Assembly (NCBI GenBank): GCA_029779535.1
Contig: JAKPAG010000075.1
Location: 35,575-99,574 of the forward strand
Origin: Pseudomonadota bacterium
GTDB taxonomy: Bacteria > Pseudomonadota > Alphaproteobacteria > Sphingomonadales > Sphingomonadaceae
Length of the DNA stretch: 64,000 nt
Direction: 5' to 3'
The position numbers and the translations under genes were made by a program. The notes beneath the pieces were generated by a model. The model saw nothing but the letters and a program-made list of their open reading frames with translations, had not been told where the DNA came from and did no database searches. Shown one piece after another: positions 36,607-45,355 of the stretch (positions within the stretch are counted from its first letter, which is position 1; each line of letters opens with the position of its first letter).

Positions 36607-37605
36607 ATGACCGCTGCTCCGCCCCGTTTCAATTCCGACCTGTCGGTGTTCCGCGATCCAGCCAGCGGCGCCCCCCTGACGCGCGACGGCGATGCGCTGG
36701 TCGCGCCCGATGGCGCGCGCCACCCGATCGTCCGGGGCATCCCGCGCTTCGTTCCCGCTGGCAACTATGCCGACGATTTTGGCGCGCAGTGGAACCGCTT
36801 TCCCCGCACTCAGCTGGACAGCCATTCGGGCCTGCCGATCACGCGCGAGCGGCTGGCGCGGTGCCTGAAGGGCGAACTGGACCAGCTCGCCGGCAAGCGC
36901 GTGCTGGAAGCCGGATCGGGCGCAGGCCGCTTCAGCGAAGTGCTGCTGGCGGCAGGAGCGGACCTGCACAGCTTCGACTTTTCCAGTGCGGTCGAGGCGA
37001 ACGCGGCGAACAACGGCGCCAACCCCAACCTGACGCTGGCGCAGGGCGACATCCGCCAGCCGCCCTATGCCGCCGCCAGCTATGACTATGTGATCTGCCT
37101 GGGGGTGATCCAGCACACCCCCGATCCCGAACAGTCAATCGCCGCGCTGTGGCGCATGGTGCGCCCCGGCGGGCGGCTGGTGATCGACCATTACCGCTTC
37201 CGCTGGCGCTTTGCCCTGCCCACGCCGTTCGGCGATGCGGCCAGCCTGTACCGCTGGTTCATCCTGCGCATGGCGCCCGAAAAGCGCGCCCGCGCGGTGG
37301 AACGGATCGTCGATTTCTGGTTCCCGCTGCACTGGCGCTGGCGTGGTTCGCTGACCATGCAGCGCCTGATCCGGCGCTTTTCACCGCTGCGGTTCTATTA
37401 CCCGGACCTGCCGCTGAAAGACCGCGAGATGCATTACCAGTGGTCGCTGCTCGACACGCATGACAGCACGACCGATTTCTACAAGCACCTGCGTTCGCCG
37501 GGCAGCATCCGCCAGACCCTGGTCTCGCTGGGGGCCGAGCAGATCCACGTCAGAGTGGGCGGCAACGGCGTCGAAGCCTGGTGCGTCAAGCCCGCCGCCA
37601 GGTAA
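36607..37605 (+). CDS. Class I SAM-dependent methyltransferase with N-terminal Trm112-like region
   Basis: This 332-residue protein (MTAAPPRFNSDLSVFRDPAS) has an N-terminal segment reading LVAPDGARHPIVRGIPRFVP, a Trm112-like beta fold common in sugar methyltransferases. Motif I is VLEAGSGAGRFSEVLLAAGA; the motif IV region is YDYVICLGVIQHTPDPEQSI and motif VI is VRPGGRLVIDHY. The C-terminal 120 residues are rich in Arg and aromatic residues. It overlaps the sugar-transferase gene end to end with no gap (convergent). It probably methylates an EPS sugar or lipid-linked intermediate. Confidence 0.83.
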   Translation: MTAAPPRFNSDLSVFRDPASGAPLTRDGDALVAPDGARHPIVRGIPRFVPAGNYADDFGAQWNRFPRTQLDSHSGLPITRERLARCLKGELDQLAGKRVLEAGSGAGRFSEVLLAAGADLHSFDFSSAVEANAANNGANPNLTLAQGDIRQPPYAAASYDYVICLGVIQHTPDPEQSIAALWRMVRPGGRLVIDHYRFRWRFALPTPFGDAASLYRWFILRMAPEKRARAVERIVDFWFPLHWRWRGSLTMQRLIRRFSPLRFYYPDLPLKDREMHYQWSLLDTHDSTTDFYKHLRSPGSIRQTLVSLGAEQIHVRVGGNGVEAWCVKPAAR

Positions 37606-38928
37606 TCAGCGCGAGCCGAACCCGGTGAACATGGTTTTGATCGTGCGCAGCAGGATCAGCACGTCGATCCACAGCGTGCAGCGGCTGATGTAGAAGAAAT
37701 CGTAGTTCAGCTTCTTGAGCACGCTGTCGAGATCGGCAACGTGCCCCTGGCTGACCTGCGCCCAGCCGGAAATCCCCGGCCGCACCACGTGGCGATAGCG
37801 ATAGAACGGCAGCTCCCGCTCATACCAGCGTGACAGTTCCTCGGCCTCGGGCCGGGGGCCGATCCAGCTCATCTCGCCGCGCAGCACGTTGAACACCTGC
37901 GGCAGCTCGTCGATCCGGGTGCGGCGCAGCCAGCGCCCCAACCGGGTGACGCGCGGATCGCGGTGGCGGGTGATCGCCAGTTCCAGCCGGTTGGCGCCGT
38001 CCGGCACATCGGCCGCCGCGCGCATGGTGCGGAACTTCCACACCCGGAACGGCTTGCCGCGATAACCGATGCGGACCTGGCGGAAGAACACCGGCCCCGG
38101 CGAATCGCGCTTCACCGCCAGCGCGACCACGGCGAACAGCAGCAGCAGCACCGGCAGCAGCGCCAGCGCCAGCAGCGTATCGATCAGGCGTTTGAACGCG
38201 ATGTAGGTCGCGTTGGGTTCCAGCGCGCCATAGGCGTTTTCGGACAGATGCTCGATCTGGACCTGCCCGGTCAGCGACTGGCGCAGCTGCTTGTAATGTA
38301 GCACCGACACCCCCTGCAGCGCGCATTCGGCCAGGAAGTTGAGCCATTCGGGCGGCAGGTCCGAATCGAAATCGGCGGTGACCAGCGAGGAATGCGGCGG
38401 CAGCTGCGGCCGCTCCATCCGCGTCCAGTGCACGCTTCCGATCCCGTAGAGACTGTCGACCCGTCCGAACGGGACCACTGCGATGTCCAGCCGCTGGCGG
38501 CGCTGGAGCATGAAATAGACCAGGTAGAACCAGGCCAGCGCCAGCGCCAGGCTGGCGACCAGCAGGGGGCGGCTGTAACCCAGCCGGGTCATGAACAGCA
38601 GGGTGAACGTGGCAACGAAGTTCGAAAGGAACACCGGCAGGATGTAATAACTGGCGCGGATCCCCGGGAAGGCAGCCAGGTTGCGATACATCCAGAAGCT
38701 GGATGTGATTGCCGCCAGCGATGCCGCCAGCGAGACATAGTAGACATCCAGCCGCAGCAGCGCCGGTTCGATCACGCCGGCTACCGCGAAGGGCAGCGCC
38801 ACCGCCACCAGCAGCGCGCCAAGCCACTGGAACAGCGCCCGGCCCCAGACCACGCCATTGCGGCCCCGCGCGCCGCCAGCGCCCGGCTCGCCCCGCCCCA
38901 GCGCGTCGATCGCCTTCAGATCCGCCAA
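37606..38928 (-). CDS. Initiating sugar-phosphate transferase (polyprenyl glycosylphosphotransferase)
   Basis: This 440-residue protein has about four N-terminal membrane segments, a soluble linker domain, then another membrane segment (TLLALALLPVLLLLFAVVA) and the bacterial sugar transferase domain from residue 240. Typical blocks are KRDSPGPVFFRQVRIGYRG, VWKFRTMRA, FNVLRGEMSWIGPRPEAEE and VRPGISGWAQVSQG. It moves a sugar phosphate from a nucleotide sugar to undecaprenyl phosphate, the first step of EPS repeat assembly. It is the last gene of the minus-strand run asnB–epsG–GT–dehydrogenase–transferase, and overlaps the dehydrogenase by 13 bp. Confidence 0.93.
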   Translation of the reverse strand: MADLKAIDALGRGEPGAGGARGRNGVVWGRALFQWLGALLVAVALPFAVAGVIEPALLRLDVYYVSLAASLAAITSSFWMYRNLAAFPGIRASYYILPVFLSNFVATFTLLFMTRLGYSRPLLVASLALALAWFYLVYFMLQRRQRLDIAVVPFGRVDSLYGIGSVHWTRMERPQLPPHSSLVTADFDSDLPPEWLNFLAECALQGVSVLHYKQLRQSLTGQVQIEHLSENAYGALEPNATYIAFKRLIDTLLALALLPVLLLLFAVVALAVKRDSPGPVFFRQVRIGYRGKPFRVWKFRTMRAAADVPDGANRLELAITRHRDPRVTRLGRWLRRTRIDELPQVFNVLRGEMSWIGPRPEAEELSRWYERELPFYRYRHVVRPGISGWAQVSQGHVADLDSVLKKLNYDFFYISRCTLWIDVLILLRTIKTMFTGFGSR

Positions 38929-40247
38929 CGCCGCAGCCCCGCATGGCCGTCCAGCGCGGGAACGGCGTTCTTGAGATCGGCCAGCAGCCCGCCCGGCCGG
39001 ACCAGCCCCGCCAGCCGCTGCGGCGCAAGCGCGCGGTAGGCGGCGTGGGGCACGGCCAGCACCACCGCGTCAAACGCCTCGTCCGGCAGGTCGGTCAGCA
39101 GCTCCAGCGCATATTCGTGGCGCGCCTCGGCCGGATCGGCCAGCGCGTCGTGCACGCTCAGCACGTGGCCGGCGGCGGCCAGCGCGGCGATCAGGTCAGC
39201 CACCTTGCTGTTGCGCAGGTCGGGGACGTTTTCCTTGAAGGTCAGCCCCAGCACCAGCACCCGAGCGCCGCGCGGCAACTGCGCGTCGATCGCCCCCGCC
39301 ATCCAGGCGGCCATGCCATCGTTGATTGAGCGGCCGGCCAGGATCACATCCGGGCTGTGCCCCAGCCCCTGTGCGCAGTGGCTGAGGTAATAGGGATCGA
39401 CCCCGATGCAGTGCCCGCCGACCAGCCCCGGCTGGAACGGCAGGAAATTCCACTTGGTCCCCGCCGCTTCCAGCACGTCCCAGATCGAGATGCCGAGCTT
39501 GTGCGTGATCTGCGCCACTTCGTTGACGAAGGCGATGTTGATGTCGCGCTGGGCGTTCTCGATCACCTTGGCCGCTTCGGCCACGCGGATCGAGGTGGCG
39601 GGGAACACCCCGCCCGCGGTCACCCGGCCATAGACCGCGCAGAGCCGTTCGGTCACTTGCGGGTTCTCGCCCGCGACGACCTTGGTGATGCGGTCGACGG
39701 TATGTTCGCGGTCGCCCGGGTTGATCCGTTCGGGCGAATAGCCAAGGAAGAAATCGCGTCCGCGCTCAAGCCCGGATGCCGCGGCGATGATCGGGCCGCA
39801 GACATCCTCGGTAACGCCCGGATAGACGGTGCTTTCGAACACCACCACCGGACGCCGCGCGGGATCGAGCATCTCCCCAACCGCCGCGCTGGCGCGTTCG
39901 ACCAGGGTCAGGTCAGGGCGGTTCGCGGCGTCGACCGGGGTCGGGACCGTGACGATGTAGATGTCCGCCCCCCGGCAGTCCGGCGCCGCTGCCCCCAGCC
40001 GCAGCTCGCCGCGCTGCTGGGCGGCGAGCAGCTCGTCAGCCGGCACTTCGTGCGTGCGGTCATGCCCGGCACGCAGTTCGGCAATGCGTACCTCATCGGT
40101 ATCGAAGCCCCGGACCGGAAAGTGGTGCGACAGCCGCAGCGCAAGCGGCAGCCCGACATAGCCCAGCCCGACCACGACAATCGCCGGCAAGACCTGCTCC
40201 CCCTGCGCGCTGGTCACGTACTTACCCCCAAGATGAAGCCGCGACAC
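38916..40247 (-). CDS. UDP-N-acetylhexosamine 6-dehydrogenase, TviB/WecC type
   Basis: This 443-residue enzyme has the NAD-binding motif VVVGLGYVGLPLALRL near residue 25, the catalytic region FPATSIRVAEAAKVIENAQR, the active-site Cys in GLVGGHCIGVDPYYL and the C-terminal GLTFKENVPDLRNSKVADLI. It oxidises C6 of a UDP sugar to a uronic acid with two NAD. The sequence style is that of TviB (UDP-GlcNAc/GalNAc to uronic acid) and not of UDP-glucose dehydrogenase. The next gene codes for a glycosyltransferase. An asparagine synthase in the same run suggests that the uronic acid may be amidated later. Confidence 0.88.
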   Translation of the reverse strand: MSRLHLGGKYVTSAQGEQVLPAIVVVGLGYVGLPLALRLSHHFPVRGFDTDEVRIAELRAGHDRTHEVPADELLAAQQRGELRLGAAAPDCRGADIYIVTVPTPVDAANRPDLTLVERASAAVGEMLDPARRPVVVFESTVYPGVTEDVCGPIIAAASGLERGRDFFLGYSPERINPGDREHTVDRITKVVAGENPQVTERLCAVYGRVTAGGVFPATSIRVAEAAKVIENAQRDINIAFVNEVAQITHKLGISIWDVLEAAGTKWNFLPFQPGLVGGHCIGVDPYYLSHCAQGLGHSPDVILAGRSINDGMAAWMAGAIDAQLPRGARVLVLGLTFKENVPDLRNSKVADLIAALAAAGHVLSVHDALADPAEARHEYALELLTDLPDEAFDAVVLAVPHAAYRALAPQRLAGLVRPGGLLADLKNAVPALDGHAGLRRWRI

Positions 40248-40289
40248 ACTGCGTCTTGATACCGCTTTGTCATCGCAGCGCCAGTCCTT

Positions 40290-41405
40290 CTAGGCGTTTG
40301 TCCTGAGCAATGCCTCGCGATAGGCGGAAATCACTGCGCTTTCGGAAAATTCACGCGTCACGCGGTCGCGCGCGGCCTGGCCCATGGCCTGCCGTTCAGC
40401 CTGCGACTGGGCGAGCATCTGCTCCATCCGCGCGGCCAGGCTGGCCGCATCGCGCACCGCGCACAGCAGCCCGGTTTGTCCGTGCCGGACCACGTCACGG
40501 CACCCCGGCACGTCGCTGGCAATCGCCGGACGCTCCATCGCCGCCGCTTCCAGCAACACGCGCGACAGGCCCTCGCGGTAGCTGGGCAAGACCACGCAAT
40601 CGGCCGCGGCAATGTGCGGGCGCACGTCGTCCGCCGCGCCCAGGTATTCGACCACGCCTTCGCGCACCCAGCCGTCAAGTTCGGCGCGGGAAACGGCCGT
40701 GCGATTGTCGACATCGAGGAAGCCCAGCAGCTGGCAGCGCACCTGCGGGTGACGGGCGCGGATCATCCTCGCCGCCTCGACGAATTCGCGCACCCCCTTG
40801 TCGCGGATCAGCCGGGCGACCAGCAGGAAGCGGAACACGCCATCGTGCGGGCGCGGCCACGGCGCGGGGTCATAATGATCGACGTCGATCCCAGACCCGG
40901 GCAGCAGCGCCGTCTGCCCCGCGTCGACCAGCCCGCGCGCCAGGAACAGCGCCCGGTCATCCGCGTTCTGGAAGAACACGGTGGAGGATCCGCCCAGCCC
41001 CAGCCGGTACAGCGCCTCGGCCACGCGGGTCAGCCAGCTTTCGCGGATGAAAGCGGTGCCCAGCCCCGATACGTTGTTTATGCGCGGCACGCCCAGCAAC
41101 CGCGCGGCCAGGCTGCCATAGGTGTTGGGCTTGATCGTCCAGCCCAGGTAGGCCTGCGGGCGTTCGCGCCGCAGCAGCCGCAGATAGCGCCACAGCAGCG
41201 CCAGATCGCCCAGTACCGAAGTGCCGGCGCTGACCATCGGCACCACCACCACCCGCGCGCCGAGCGCCCGGACCCGGTCGAGCGCGCCGTCATCGGGCAC
41301 GGCGGCCACCACCTCGTGCCCGTCGGCCACCAGCGCACGGACCAGCCCGGCGCGGAAATTGGCCACGTTCCAGGCGGCGTTGATCGAAATCAGCACTCTA
41401 GGCAC
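40290..41405 (-). CDS. Glycosyltransferase family 4
   Basis: The start is the GTG giving VPRVLISINAAWNVANFRAG (371 aa), which overlaps the polymerase stop by 16 bp. The longer open frame that runs back into the polymerase gene is out of its coding frame and was rejected. The N-domain has YLGWTIKPNTYGSLAARLLG, and the C-domain has FRFLLVARLIRDKGVREFVE and VVLPSYREGLSRVLLEAAAM, with the EGLSRVLLE nucleotide-sugar site of GT4 enzymes. It resembles Pseudomonas WbpT/PslF-type transferases. It likely adds a sugar to the repeat unit. Confidence 0.88.
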   Translation of the reverse strand: MPRVLISINAAWNVANFRAGLVRALVADGHEVVAAVPDDGALDRVRALGARVVVVPMVSAGTSVLGDLALLWRYLRLLRRERPQAYLGWTIKPNTYGSLAARLLGVPRINNVSGLGTAFIRESWLTRVAEALYRLGLGGSSTVFFQNADDRALFLARGLVDAGQTALLPGSGIDVDHYDPAPWPRPHDGVFRFLLVARLIRDKGVREFVEAARMIRARHPQVRCQLLGFLDVDNRTAVSRAELDGWVREGVVEYLGAADDVRPHIAAADCVVLPSYREGLSRVLLEAAAMERPAIASDVPGCRDVVRHGQTGLLCAVRDAASLAARMEQMLAQSQAERQAMGQAARDRVTREFSESAVISAYREALLRTNA

Positions 41406-42472
41406 ACGCCATCCTCGAACGGGAAGAAGCGGTAGGGCAGCCAGTATTCGACGTTCACCGCGTAGTTCAGCCAGACGAAGAACGCCGCCGCATAGAGCGC
41501 CACCACTGCCACGGTCAGCACCCGCGCAGTGCGGTCGTTTCCGGCCAGGGCTTCGGGCAGGCGGGCATAGACGAACATCTGCAGCGGCAGCAGGTACAGC
41601 CCCAACCGGTCGATCGCGGTCGAAGTGGGGAAGACCAGCACCAGCGCGAAAGCGGCGATGCCGGCTCCGGCCAGCAGGGTCCAGACCCCGCGTTCGGCAT
41701 CGACCAGGCCAAAGCGCGGCCGCCACCACAGCAACACCGCACCCGGCAGCGCGGTCATCGCCAGGCGCACCACTGCGCCCGACGAGGTCATTTCCTGGTC
41801 GACATAGTTGGTCACCAGCAGCCCGGTCCGGACCGACAGCGCCGCCGCCGCCACGCCGCCCCCTGCCCCCAGCAGCACCAGCAGCACCAGCAGGCGGGCG
41901 TAAGGGTGGACGTTGGCAATGAACACCGCCAGCGGCAGCATGATAAGCGCGGTCGAATGAAACAGCGCGGCGGCCAGCACCCAGGCGATGAAGCGCACCA
42001 CCCCGCCCTGTTGCAGCGCGACCAGCGCCAGCAGCAGCAAGGACACCGCCATGCCCTGGCGGATATAGCCCATGCCCATGACCACGACGAAATAGGGCAC
42101 CGCCACGGTCAGGCACAGCCACGGGCGCGGCTGGGCCAGGCAGAACCGTGCCAGCGCCGGGGCCATGATCAGCGCGCTGACCGTGGTCACCACCAGCATG
42201 CCATAGCGGCTTTGCGCCGCGAACCGGGTAAGCAGGGCAAAGCCCGGATCGCCCAGCAGCCCGAACTGGCTCTTTTCCCAGTAGGCCGACTGGACCATCC
42301 GGTCATAGTTGCCCCAGTCTCCCCCGGTCTGCCAGCGCAGCCCGATAATCGCGACCAGCGCGGCCACTACGAAGACCCAGGCAAAGGTCAGCCGCCCGCG
42401 CCCCAGCCCGCCCGGCGGTTCCAGCACGGCAAAGGCCGCGGGGAACAGGAACATCAGCCAGTAGATCAGCAT
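41390..42472 (-). CDS. EpsG-family polysaccharide polymerase-like membrane protein
   Basis: The start MLIYWLMFLFPAAFAVL (360 aa) overlaps the asnB stop by 7 bp and was preferred over one 16 codons upstream. The protein has about ten membrane segments and the EpsG pattern: LRWQTGGDWGNYDRMVQSAY near residue 50, SRYGMLVVTTVSALIMAPAL, and GYIRQGMAVSLLLLALVA followed by FHSTALIMLPLAVF. EpsG proteins polymerise repeat units in Wzy-like fashion. A second polymerase/ligase candidate lies in the other arm of the locus. Confidence 0.85.
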   Translation of the reverse strand: MLIYWLMFLFPAAFAVLEPPGGLGRGRLTFAWVFVVAALVAIIGLRWQTGGDWGNYDRMVQSAYWEKSQFGLLGDPGFALLTRFAAQSRYGMLVVTTVSALIMAPALARFCLAQPRPWLCLTVAVPYFVVVMGMGYIRQGMAVSLLLLALVALQQGGVVRFIAWVLAAALFHSTALIMLPLAVFIANVHPYARLLVLLVLLGAGGGVAAAALSVRTGLLVTNYVDQEMTSSGAVVRLAMTALPGAVLLWWRPRFGLVDAERGVWTLLAGAGIAAFALVLVFPTSTAIDRLGLYLLPLQMFVYARLPEALAGNDRTARVLTVAVVALYAAAFFVWLNYAVNVEYWLPYRFFPFEDGVCLEC

Positions 42473-44412
42473 GAGGCCCCCCAGCGCCGCGCCCAGGCCT
42501 GGTACATCAGCACGCCCCACAGCGATCCGGTCCAGTCATGGCTGCCGGCGCAGTGCTGCGCCCAGCGCGTGCGGATCGCCGCCACGTCGAACGGCGCGCT
42601 GGCCGTCAGCGCGGCCGGGGCGAGCAGGTCCTCGGCCCAGTCGCGCAGGTCATGGCGCAGCCACGCGCCGACCGGCACGGCGAACCCGGCCTTGGGACGG
42701 TCGATCAGGGCATCGGGCACATGACGCGACAGGATCCGGCGCAGCAGCCACTTGCCCCTTCCGTCGCGCTTCTTCAGCGCCAGCGGCAGGCTCCACGCCA
42801 GTTCGACCACCCGGTGATCGAGCAGCGGCACCCGCACTTCCAGGCTGCTGGCCATCGACGCGCGATCGACCTTCACCAGGATGTCGTCGGTCAGGTAGCC
42901 GGTCATGTCCCACTGCATCATCGCTTCTTCGCTGGTCGTGCGGACGGGCACCATCTGGTCCACGCCGGACGCCAGCGCGCGCCCATCGAGCAGCGGCAGA
43001 GCGCCAGACCATTCCTCGCTCGATTCGCGGTAGATCGCCCGCGTATCCAGCGGACCGCGCAACATCCGCGCCAGCTTGCCCAGCTTGGCCCCCAGCATCG
43101 GCACGCCGCCGCCCGGCGCCATGCGGCCCAACCGGTCCCACTGCTGCGGAGACAGCGCGCCCAGCCCGCCGGCCAGCGCGCCCCGCAGCGGCGTGGGCAC
43201 CGCGCGCAGCGCCTGCCAGGTGCGCTGCGAGACAAGATAGCGGTTATAGCCGCAGAACAGCTCGTCCCCCGCATCGCCCGACAGCGCGACCGTGACCGAC
43301 TGGCGCGCCAGGCGGCTGACCAGCAGGGTCGGCAACTGCGAGCTGTCTGCGAAGGGTTCGTCGTAAACTTCTGGCAGCATGGGAATTTCGCTGCGCACCT
43401 GGTCCGCCCCAAGGTACAGCTCGGTGTGATCGGTGCCAAGGTGCGCCGCCACCGCGCGGGCATGGGGGGCTTCATCAAACCCGGCATGATCGAAGCCGAT
43501 GGTGAAGGTCTTGATCCGGTCGCTCGAAACCCGCGCCATCAGCGCGGTGATCAGCGAGCTGTCGATCCCGCCAGACAGGAACGCCCCCACCGGCACATCT
43601 GCCAGCACCTGCTGCCCGACCGCATCAAGCAGCAAGGCCTCAAGCCGCGCCTCGGCCTCGTCCGCGTCGATGTCGAGCGCGGCGCGCGCGGCAACCTCTG
43701 CCAGCGACCAGAAGGCGCGGCTCTCGCCCTGCCCGCCCGCCCGCGCCAGCGCCGCCGCATCCAGGGTGACGACATGGCCGGGGCGCACCTTGTAGACATC
43801 GCGCAGGATCGACCACGGCGCGCCGACGCAATTGGACCGCAGGTACAGTCCCAGCACGCCCGGATCGACCGGATTGGCAAAGCCGGGCACCGCCCGCAGC
43901 GCCTTCAGTTCCGAAGCGAACAGCAGCAGCCCCGCGCTCCACCCGTAATAGAGCGGTTTTTCCCCCAGCCGGTCGCGCGCCAGCCGCAGCACCCCATCGC
44001 GCCGGTCCCACAGGGCCAGCGCGAAGGCGCCGACGCAGCGCTCCAGCGCCTTGTCCAGCCCTTCGGCAGCGATCAGTGCCAGCAGCGTTTCGGTATCGGA
44101 ATGGCCGCGCCACTGGTGCGCCGCGCGCGCGTCCAGCTCGCGTCGCAGGTCCGCGTGGTTATAGATTTCGCCGTTGAAGCTCAGCACATAGCGCCCGCAC
44201 ATGCTGTGCATCGGCTGGGCCCCGGCTTCGGACAGATCGACCACGGCCAACCGGCGGTGGGCCAGCGCGATGCCGGCTTGCGGGTCGCTCCAGCCGCCTG
44301 CGCTATCCGGGCCGCGCCGCCACAGCGTTGCCGCCATCGCCTCGGCGGCAGCGGACAGGGCCGGCGTGGGCATGGCCCCGGCGCGCACCCACAGTCCCGC
44401 AATTCCGCACAT
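42466..44412 (-). CDS. asnB: Glutamine-hydrolysing asparagine synthase family protein
   Basis: This 648-residue protein has the full two-domain layout. The N-terminal glutaminase begins MCGIAGLWVRAG with catalytic Cys2, and has YVLSFNGEIYNHADLRREL and GHSDTETLLALIAAEG. The synthetase domain has the PPi loop SGGIDSS near residue 282 and SGDAGDELFCGYNRYL. Lineage members make asparagine or amidate other carboxylates; homologues in polysaccharide loci (such as WbpS-type enzymes) are linked to amidation of uronic acids. Its location with a uronic-acid-forming dehydrogenase suggests such a role here. The gene leads the minus-strand run. Confidence 0.92.
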   Translation of the reverse strand: MCGIAGLWVRAGAMPTPALSAAAEAMAATLWRRGPDSAGGWSDPQAGIALAHRRLAVVDLSEAGAQPMHSMCGRYVLSFNGEIYNHADLRRELDARAAHQWRGHSDTETLLALIAAEGLDKALERCVGAFALALWDRRDGVLRLARDRLGEKPLYYGWSAGLLLFASELKALRAVPGFANPVDPGVLGLYLRSNCVGAPWSILRDVYKVRPGHVVTLDAAALARAGGQGESRAFWSLAEVAARAALDIDADEAEARLEALLLDAVGQQVLADVPVGAFLSGGIDSSLITALMARVSSDRIKTFTIGFDHAGFDEAPHARAVAAHLGTDHTELYLGADQVRSEIPMLPEVYDEPFADSSQLPTLLVSRLARQSVTVALSGDAGDELFCGYNRYLVSQRTWQALRAVPTPLRGALAGGLGALSPQQWDRLGRMAPGGGVPMLGAKLGKLARMLRGPLDTRAIYRESSEEWSGALPLLDGRALASGVDQMVPVRTTSEEAMMQWDMTGYLTDDILVKVDRASMASSLEVRVPLLDHRVVELAWSLPLALKKRDGRGKWLLRRILSRHVPDALIDRPKAGFAVPVGAWLRHDLRDWAEDLLAPAALTASAPFDVAAIRTRWAQHCAGSHDWTGSLWGVLMYQAWARRWGASC

Positions 44413-44512
44413 GCCCCCGCCTTTCGCGCGTCACTTCGCGGGGGGAAGGCCCGCGCCATGTGCCGAGCTACAACAGCAAGGCCTTGTCGCCTAGGGCGAA
44501 TACGGCGCGCTT

Positions 44513-45355
44513 ATGGACAAGCGCAGGCCGCCCCCCTATCCCGCTGGCATGGCAAGGCTGGCGCAGATCAAGACATTCATCCGCGATGCCTTGCCCGCGC
44601 GCTGGCAAGTGCCGGTAAAGTATCGCTACCTGCGCGCCGCCGGCGGCCTGGAGCCGGAACTGGACCTCCTCGCGCTGCTGATCCGTCCAGGCGAGCGCGC
44701 GCTGGATGTCGGCGCGAACTATGGCACCTATGCCTTCACCCTGGCGCGGCTGGGTGCGCGGGTCGACCTGTTCGAGCCCAACCCTGCCATCGCACGGGTG
44801 CTGGCAGCCTGGGCACGCCATCAACGCGCCGTCAGCGTCCATGCCGTCGCTCTGTCGGATCGCAGCGGCACTGCCGAACTGGTGATCCCCGCCGATGCCG
44901 CCGGGACGGAGCATGACAGTTCCGCCTCAATCGTGCCGGGCTTCGCTGCCAAGGGGCGCCGGGTCAGCGTGCCGATGGCCCCGCTCGACAGCCTGGGGAT
45001 CACCGATGCCGCGCTGATCAAGATCGATGTCGAAGGCCACGAAGCGGCCGTGCTGGCCGGTGCGCGCGCCACCATCGCTGCCAGCCTGCCCGCGCTGATC
45101 GTCGAGATCGAGCAGCGCCACATCGCCCGCCCGATCGCCGAAGCGCTGGGCGAGATAACGGCCATGGGCTATCGCGGCTGCTTCTGGTGCGACGGCGCGC
45201 TGCTGCCGCTGGAGCGGTTTGACGCCAGGCTGCACCAAAGCGCGGAACGGTTCGAACATCGCGGCACAAGCTATTGCAACAACTTCATCTTCCTGGCCGA
45301 ACAGCGCCTTTCCAGGGGAGACTATGCCAAGCTGACTGGACGGATCGCGGAGTGA
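44513..45355 (+). CDS. FkbM family methyltransferase
   Basis: This 280-residue protein has the FkbM motif I block GERALDVGANYGTYAFTLAR near residue 62, then RVDLFEPNPAIARVLAAWAR and the second motif DAALIKIDVEGHEAAVLAGA. FkbM enzymes make O-methyl groups on sugars or macrolides. A shorter start at residue 13 (44549) is possible. It diverges from asnB and its stop overlaps the GTG start of the next glycosyltransferase (GTGA). It probably methylates an EPS sugar. Confidence 0.9.
   Translation: MDKRRPPPYPAGMARLAQIKTFIRDALPARWQVPVKYRYLRAAGGLEPELDLLALLIRPGERALDVGANYGTYAFTLARLGARVDLFEPNPAIARVLAAWARHQRAVSVHAVALSDRSGTAELVIPADAAGTEHDSSASIVPGFAAKGRRVSVPMAPLDSLGITDAALIKIDVEGHEAAVLAGARATIAASLPALIVEIEQRHIARPIAEALGEITAMGYRGCFWCDGALLPLERFDARLHQSAERFEHRGTSYCNNFIFLAEQRLSRGDYAKLTGRIAE

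Noticed and set aside
41406..42122. Upstream extension of the GT4 open frame into the polymerase gene, apparently a 610-residue fusion
   Set aside because: The extension is in a different frame over the polymerase's membrane segments and has no domain. The GTG at 41405 gives a normal GT4 N-terminus.
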